Assembly (NCBI GenBank): GCA_014218235.1
Contig: CM024766.1
Coordinates: 54,607,545 to 54,671,544 of the forward strand
Reading direction: 5' to 3'
DNA length: 64,000 nucleotides
Source of the DNA: Colocasia esculenta
Lineage: Eukaryota > Streptophyta > Magnoliopsida > Alismatales > Araceae
A program made the translations under genes and the position numbers. Position 1 is the stretch's first letter. Every line of letters starts with the position of its first letter. Under the pieces are notes generated by a model. The model saw nothing but the letters and a program-made list of their open reading frames with translations, was not told the origin of the DNA and made no database searches. Positions 58,401-64,000 of this stretch are shown here, piece by piece.

Positions 58401-59827
58401 ACATGCAAACTTATGAAGGGATTCAGGCGAAGAAAAAAATCCATATAGCGAAGTTTAAAATATTGTGCAACTTATTATTGTAATTAGGAAATAAGTCAGA
58501 AATCTATTATCAGACATATAAAAATAATTCCATAAAGGTTATTAAAATTATGTTGGACTCAACATAATTCCTTCATCATCCACTAAGAAGATTGGACCAA
58601 GAGATGACTTATGGGCCATGAATAAGTGCAAGGTAGGAAAAAGACCCGAAATTCAGAATTTCTCACTAATGAACCATAAAAGAGTTAATTCTTACCCAAT
58701 ACATACTTATTGGACTTCAAATCAAGCTCAATTCATGGTTACAACCTAATGTTTGTTTCCATATTATTTTTATCATGAATTAGGGAAAGAAATCTCTAAT
58801 TTGAGGAAGGATACAACCAAATTCGTGCATAAAGGTTTCCTAATCAAATTATAGAAACTAAAACCCCCCTCCATATAAATAAACCCCCTCTCTTCCATGG
58901 GACGACCCTGAGGTTTGGTGTGGACGAGATTGGAGGCTGAAGAAACTTGGAATTTGTGGGAGAAAGGCTGGAGAAAGGAGAGCTTGTGCAAAACCTTCAC
59001 CTTGGATCTACAACAACTTGCACACACTCTTGTTCATCATTAATGGTTAGTAAAGCCTGTACCACACCATGACAACCATATACCCACAGAAAGCTCTTCG
59101 AGTCTAGTTTTTGATGAGACTATTTTGCCCAATTTATATGGAGTAATCTGTGAGTATTAAGTGTTCTTCTCCGACCCGTCAAACTAGGGTTTTTGGGAGG
59201 ACGACTATTTCTTTTAACCCAAAGGTAGGTTGTCTCTAAGGTAAACTCTAATTAAACTCGTACATGCTTGCATAAATATGCATAGATCATGTTCTTATTG
59301 TTTTCCCCAATTTTTATAATGTGGATTTAGTGGATTAAATCTTACATGTTTAGAACATTGTGTTGTTCTGTTAGAACCTTGATCTGTCTTACAAATTCTA
59401 TATCTTTTATTTGAGTTGTTTCCAGATCGAGCACTCAACTCAAAACTTGTTCCCCTATGAGTCTAGTTTCATTTGACAGCCTTTTCCTCATTTTTTATTG
59501 CTTGTACCGAGAGTATTATCCCAAACATGAGTACTGTGTCAGATTCACATGGATAGTCACAATACTTCTTATTACGCTACTAATTGACCATTGTTTCGAT
59601 TATTTGTTCTTGTACTTTGGTTAGGAAGTATGATAACTAACAGAAGTGGTTTCATCTGATTTGGATCACTACACTAGTAGTTTTAATTTCTTGAACACCT
59701 AAGTATCAAACCTAGATTGAGTCGGAATAGGAAAACACCTCCTTAAGACCTCCCAACACCTGGATTCTGAAGGCAACATATCGACCTATAGCCTCCAGAA
59801 GGTGACATCCTTCTGATTGCCTTCTTG

Positions 59828-59852
59828 AAGGCGACAGGATTAGTGTCGCCTT
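59828..59852 (+). other. Perfect CpG-stem hairpin in D3
   Basis: AAGGCGACA and TGTCGCCTT are perfect 9-bp arms around a 7-base loop. It sits in a small cluster of GGCAACA/GGTGACA/GGCGACA words (59770-59852), the D3 version of the D2 cluster. Confidence 0.9.
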
Positions 59853-60757
59853 GGAGCATAGACGGCCAATCAACACTGTTTCACTAGGTTTTCATTGTTT
59901 TCTCGTCCCATTTTCTCTTGTGCAAAGTTAATTACTTCTAACATGCATTAATCAACTGATGATTAAATTGTAATTACCTTAACATGATTCTAAATGATCT
60001 TAAGTTAATGACCATGTTCTCTACATGATGATTGCTTATACTTGCTTGCCTTAAACTTGCTAAAATGAAAACGACAACATGTTAAACTTAATCATGCATG
60101 ATTTGTTTCATAAATTAGCTTTCTGGTTACGTGCCACAAATATAGCTTCCATAATCAGATTTACAAGATACTCACACACTCACATGAGCAATTCTCATGC
60201 ACGGCCCGCGCATACACTTGCACTATAGGAAACCCCTTTTTTTTGGCTTGTGGTGAACTTTCTGTCGGATATTCTTTTGTCGGACTAGTGATCTTTTGAC
60301 CAAAGCCTCCATAAGTCTCCTTTGACCATGGATTTTCACATGATCGACGAGCAAGTTGTACCACTGAAGTACCCAAAAGTTAGTGTGCACGTAACCCTCT
60401 TCTCTTGATATTCTTGGCAAGATCTCTCTCTTCTCATCTTGATTTCTAGAGTACACTTTTATTGAACATAAGACCAAGTTACTAATAAGTGATGGGACTA
60501 AATTGAAAGCATGTTGTTATGCTGCAGGACTGAACTCTTTAACTATTGCTTTAACTATCTTGAAACTATTGAACTCTTCAAAATTCTTGTTAAACGACCA
60601 TACTCGATTGTGGGTATCCACATTTAAATTACTTGAGATGTTGGATCAGGCACTGTGAGTGTCCAAGGGCTCCAGCCTAGCCCCTTTAGCAGAGAGCTGG
60701 AAATATATTGTTAACCATGGGGTATAATGATTACTTGCATTGCATCTACGCTAGGAG

Positions 60758-62290
60758 TGTTGCCCAAGCTATAGAAACCTAGAGGGGGGTGAATAGGTCC
60801 GAATCGTAATATTAAAATATATTCGTTGTTTTAGCAGAATATTAACTTTATCAAGCTTTAATGTAATGCTTAGGATGAGTTTGAGTAAAAACTAATAATT
60901 AAATGCAAGGGTCAGAAAGATAAACTAGTATTCAATGATCATATAGACAAACACACACTGCACGACTATTTATCCTGGTTCAGAGTTGACCAAGCTCAAC
61001 TCCTACATCTAGTCCTCAAGGTGAACACCCTTGAGATATCCACTATCTTTGCCAAGATAGCACCACTGGATACACACCTCCAGTTGGTCCTCAATACCTC
61101 CTGAGCATCTCAGGTCTTCACCACTTACCAGGTTGAATTACACGCCTGACCACAGGCCTTCACCAGGGTGGAACAATCTACCTGAGCACAGGCCTTCACC
61201 AGACACAGGTGGAATAACTCTTTAACAAGAGTAAAGAGTGCCTGAATGAATGTCTACAATTTAGACATAAATGGCACATATGAAAGCATAGTAAAAGAAG
61301 CCCTTAGAAGGAATGTCGCTTGCAGCAGAACGATGATGGGCTTTTGAATGCTTAGCGAGGAAGCTCTTGAATGCGTAGGAGCTGAGCAGCAGTAGCTTCT
61401 CTTCTACTGTGAGAGAGACACTCTTCAATGAGCAATCCCATGTAGTGTGCAGAAGGGATGGATGCCTTTGAATGCTGGAGCTTCAAAACTTTTTGGTGCT
61501 CACCAAAACTTGAATTTTCTCAGAGTATATTTTTCTGGGCTCTTCTTTCTTGATCTCTTTTACGCTCTCTATGTTTTCTTTTATAATATATGACACTGGG
61601 TTATCTCTTATGCAGATGTACGTTAGATACAACATAGGAGAGGTAGCATTGAATCCTCTCATGATATGCAAATGTAAATGTGTAGAAGAAGCTTTTCTGG
61701 TCCGTGCTTTTCTATTTGGTATAAAACCTCGTACAATCCGTAGCGCACATTAAATGAACCTGCAAAGAGAAGATCTTATCTAGATAGACCAAGGGTCATG
61801 TCTGATTTTCTTCGTGAGAAGAAACAATAAACTAGTCTTCTTTTCATTCAGATGCTTGACACGTGTAAAGTACCCATTTGTGATTTGAATTAAACAATAG
61901 ATATGTGATATCTTTTTGTTGACACTTACTATAATCAAATCAAACCTTCCAGATGAACGAATGTTGAATACCATTTTAGTGATACTAGTATGCTTTTACC
62001 AAAAATGAATGTTTTATTGGCATGCAATTGATTATTTTAACCATTTCTATATGAACACATAATAACCAATTATTTTGATCATGACCAAGAAATAATCGAT
62101 TAATCTATCTAGTAGATTAACCGACTATTTTATAACTTGTTGATGAGATAAACAATTATGTTTTGTTCATCATGAATCATAGATATTCCAGTAAGCAAAC
62201 ATTAATCATGATAGATCTAAATGAGCATTAATTTTGTTAATCATTTATTAGTTTGGTTGATCATCAAAACATAAGGAGGGGTGTGCAATA
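60758..62290 (-). mobile_element. SIRE-like solo LTR (family G relative) in D3
   Basis: A 1533-bp insert whose plus-strand left end TGTTGCCCAAGC...CCTAGAGGGGGGTGAATAGG is the complement of a SIRE-type LTR 3' end. The right end reads GTGTGCAATA (CA decayed to TA). Flanks AGGAG (60753-60757) and GGGAG (62291-62295) are a one-mismatch duplication. The empty site is visible, reversed, in D2 near 41610-41625. The ATCCTGGTTCAGA block and a Pro/Thr-rich duplicated CAGGCCTTCACCAG zone match family G. An AATCGATTAATC/AACCGACTATTT word zone is at 62000-62160. Confidence 0.85.
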
Positions 62291-63113
62291 GGGAGTACTT
62301 GCGTGTGAATGCTAGATACATATACAATATTACATATGTTCATGATATGCATTCTAAGGTGGCATAGATCCTTAATGCATGTCAATGATTTGTGAACTGA
62401 TGGTCTTGCTCGTGGAAATACATGCTTGTTACATGCTTGCTTGCTTTCTCGTTATATGGCCAATCTTGTTACATGCTATCTTGTTCTTGCTCGACAACTT
62501 GACAATCTTGCTAGATCATTGCTTACATTGTCTTGGTATTCTTACTTGAACCTAAATATCCAGTCCGACTGACTATTACAATCTCTTGATTATATCTGTA
62601 TGTCTTGCATGTCACACTAGTCACGTTTTATTATCGTGGTTTAAATTTCATAGTTCATATCATGTTCATACCTTCTAGCTTTTAAAATGCTAAATATTTA
62701 TATCATTGCTTGGAAGGTGTAAATCCTACTAGGCGAGTGTACTCATAACCTACTTTCCAACCTTTTAGGAGAACAAGAATATAGACGAGGAAGAACAAGC
62801 TTACACTGGGGAAGACTTGGAGTGAAGAGAGTGCCATAGATCATCAAGTTATTGTCATGATGTCTTAGAATCTTATAGTTTGAGAGAAACTTAGAATCAT
62901 GTAGTACGTAGTGAAGAGAAATATGTACTTTTTCTTTTCTTGAGACAACTTATGTATCATACCATATTCGAGTTAATGGAATAAAGTTAGTTTTATTTAT
63001 TACTTTGAACCATACATGTGTTGTGTGGTTTGTTTTGCTTGCTCGCTAGAGGCTTATTTTCCAACTGCTCACATCTCATTTATTCCTTCTACTGCCATCT
63101 TTAGGAAGTGACA

Positions 63114-63892
63114 GTCTAACTACATACTTGTATGTGAGTATAGTGATCTAGCATGCATGAAGAGAAGGAAGGAAGAACGAGACTTCCCTTTTTGAAAGGA
63201 ATTCCTAGGGGGGAAACTTCAATGCACCATGGACATCCAGAGACCATCGGGGTCATAGAAGGGATAAGGCATTTCTCGTGCCATGAAAAGGGTAGTCCTC
63301 ACTCACACACTCTCACTTTGGCATTCAAACATAGTAACCGACAACCTCTTTCACGTCAGGTCCAAAGAGAGGTTAAATGGGCACTAGGCAATAAGAGAAA
63401 TATGTGGTGCAAAGAAACACAGCCCACATGGCATTCCAAAATTCCCATGGCACTGAGAAGTGCACAGATAGGCTGATCTTGAGAAGTGTGAAGATAGGCA
63501 AGGCAAGAGGGGTGCCCACAAGCTTCATGGGCGGTTGCACCGGAAGACTGAATAAAGAAGCTTGATGGCACACAAGTTTGCAACTGAAAACCATGCAAAC
63601 AACATACAAGTATGTCGCCAAAAAACCTGACGATAGAGGAATGTGACTCTAGGGCAAGTCTAATGATAGGGAAGCTTCTTGACATGAAATACTAATGAAA
63701 ATCGACCATGCCATATGAAGTGTATTTGGAGTTAATTAACATGATTTGCATTGGGTACGAAGGTCAATGGGCCTAATGGGCTTGGGTTAGATTTTGAAAG
63801 GACGGTTAAAAACACGCGTCTATAGTGGCGAGCTTTGTTGTTAGGGAACTTTGCTCACAAGTGAAGAGCTAACATTTCTTGTACTTCTTGGC
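63114..63892. other. Unassigned non-coding stretch
   Basis: Follows D3's end. No primer site, polypurine tract or protein motif is seen. The overlapping frames at 63153-63685 on both strands show no family features and are unlikely to be genes. It may be the leader or LTR of the Tat-type sequence that follows, but I cannot align it. Confidence 0.3.
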
Positions 63893-64000
63893 AAAGCCAG
63901 TTGTAATCACGGGGTTGCGCGCCCCTCGAAACACACGACATGAATGTCACAACATGGTATAAGGAATGTGATCACCATCTAACATGTTGCCCTAAGATGT
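63893..64000 (-). mobile_element. Tat-type LTR/leader fragment at window end
   Basis: TGTAATCACGGGG...GCCCC..AACACAC..ACATG...GTGATCACCA.CTAA.AT.GTTGCC follows 4346-4453 in order and spacing. It is presumably a second copy of the Tat-type family in the same orientation, continuing off the window. Confidence 0.6.

Larger units (their letters stand above)
58400..63113 (+). mobile_element. LTR D3, interrupted
   Basis: Plus-strand LTR homologous to D2 reversed. It shares AGTTTAAA...GCAACTTATTATTGTAATTA (58445) with D2's start zone, the CGACGAGCAAGTTGTACCA block (60343), the GTTAACCATGGGGTATAATGA block (60710) and the CTAGAGGCTTATTTTCCAACTG end zone, and ends GGAAGTGACA at 63113. Its own start is missing or merged at about 58400. 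TATAAATA at 58874-58881 is a likely TATA box. A perfect hairpin lies at 59828-59852. It is split by the solo LTR at 60758-62290. No primer site follows. Confidence 0.8.

Noticed and set aside
63153..63685. Overlapping open frames on both strands (107 and 109 residues)
   Set aside because: No motif, both strands open at once, and no neighbouring gene structure; treated as chance.

Overview
This window is plant nuclear DNA made almost entirely of nested LTR retrotransposons. I find no host protein gene, tRNA gene or rRNA gene. The organism is a flowering plant, probably with a large repeat-rich genome. The evidence is Ty3/gypsy chromoviruses of Tekay/Del type with 2.5-3.8 kb LTRs, a Tat/Ogre-type gypsy fragment, Ty1/copia elements of SIRE/Maximus type, a Cassandra-type TRIM LTR carrying 5S rRNA sequence, and primer sites complementary to initiator tRNA-Met. 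Species cannot be named. Most coding frames are broken, largely by TAG/TAA/TGA that replace Gln or Arg codons, as expected of methylated, old repeats.

Left third (1-25123). An A-family LTR (1-2120) sits in the gag of a Tat-type element on the minus strand (2121-5774). That element sits in the 3' LTR of gypsy element A (minus, 5775-17076). The same LTR also holds an A-family solo LTR (8303-11603, duplication GTATC). Element A's 5' LTR is cut at 17076 and fused head to head with the 5'-truncated gag-pol of a sister copy, element B (plus, 17077-20838, LTR 20884-23908). B's LTR ends inside a SIRE-related LTR (minus, 23909-25123).

Middle and right (25124-56786). After an unassigned stretch with a 20-bp tandem array (26258-26812), gypsy element D1 starts at 27026. 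Copia element E (29932-54535, duplication TACTT) inserted 29 bp from the end of D1's 5' LTR, so D1's primer site and gag resume at 54570. E holds a SIRE-like solo LTR in its 5' LTR (30411-32511, CATTG). In its pol it holds gypsy element C (37178-47375, TCAAC) and a Cassandra solo LTR (47869-48072, ATCCA). C in turn holds solo LTR D2 (40783-44616, TCTAT). D1 > E > C > D2 is therefore a four-level nest with each junction resolved.

Right end. D1 stops inside its reverse transcriptase active-site codon at an A-family LTR (56787 to about 58400). Next come LTR D3 (to 63113), which carries a SIRE-like solo LTR (60758-62290), and an unassigned tail. The last ~110 bp of the tail resemble the Tat-type element at the left end.

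Most unusual points: (1) nearly every LTR family here, gypsy and copia alike, carries an island of short palindromes or small hairpins with CpG in the stem, and some words (GTCGCGAC, ATGCGACATAT) are shared between unrelated lineages; (2) element A's gag appears to contain two short spliceosomal introns plus a possible leader intron; (3) element C encodes an open 284-residue in-frame fusion of Gag to the integrase C-terminus and chromodomain; (4) A and B form a ~3.7 kb-arm head-to-head inverted repeat.
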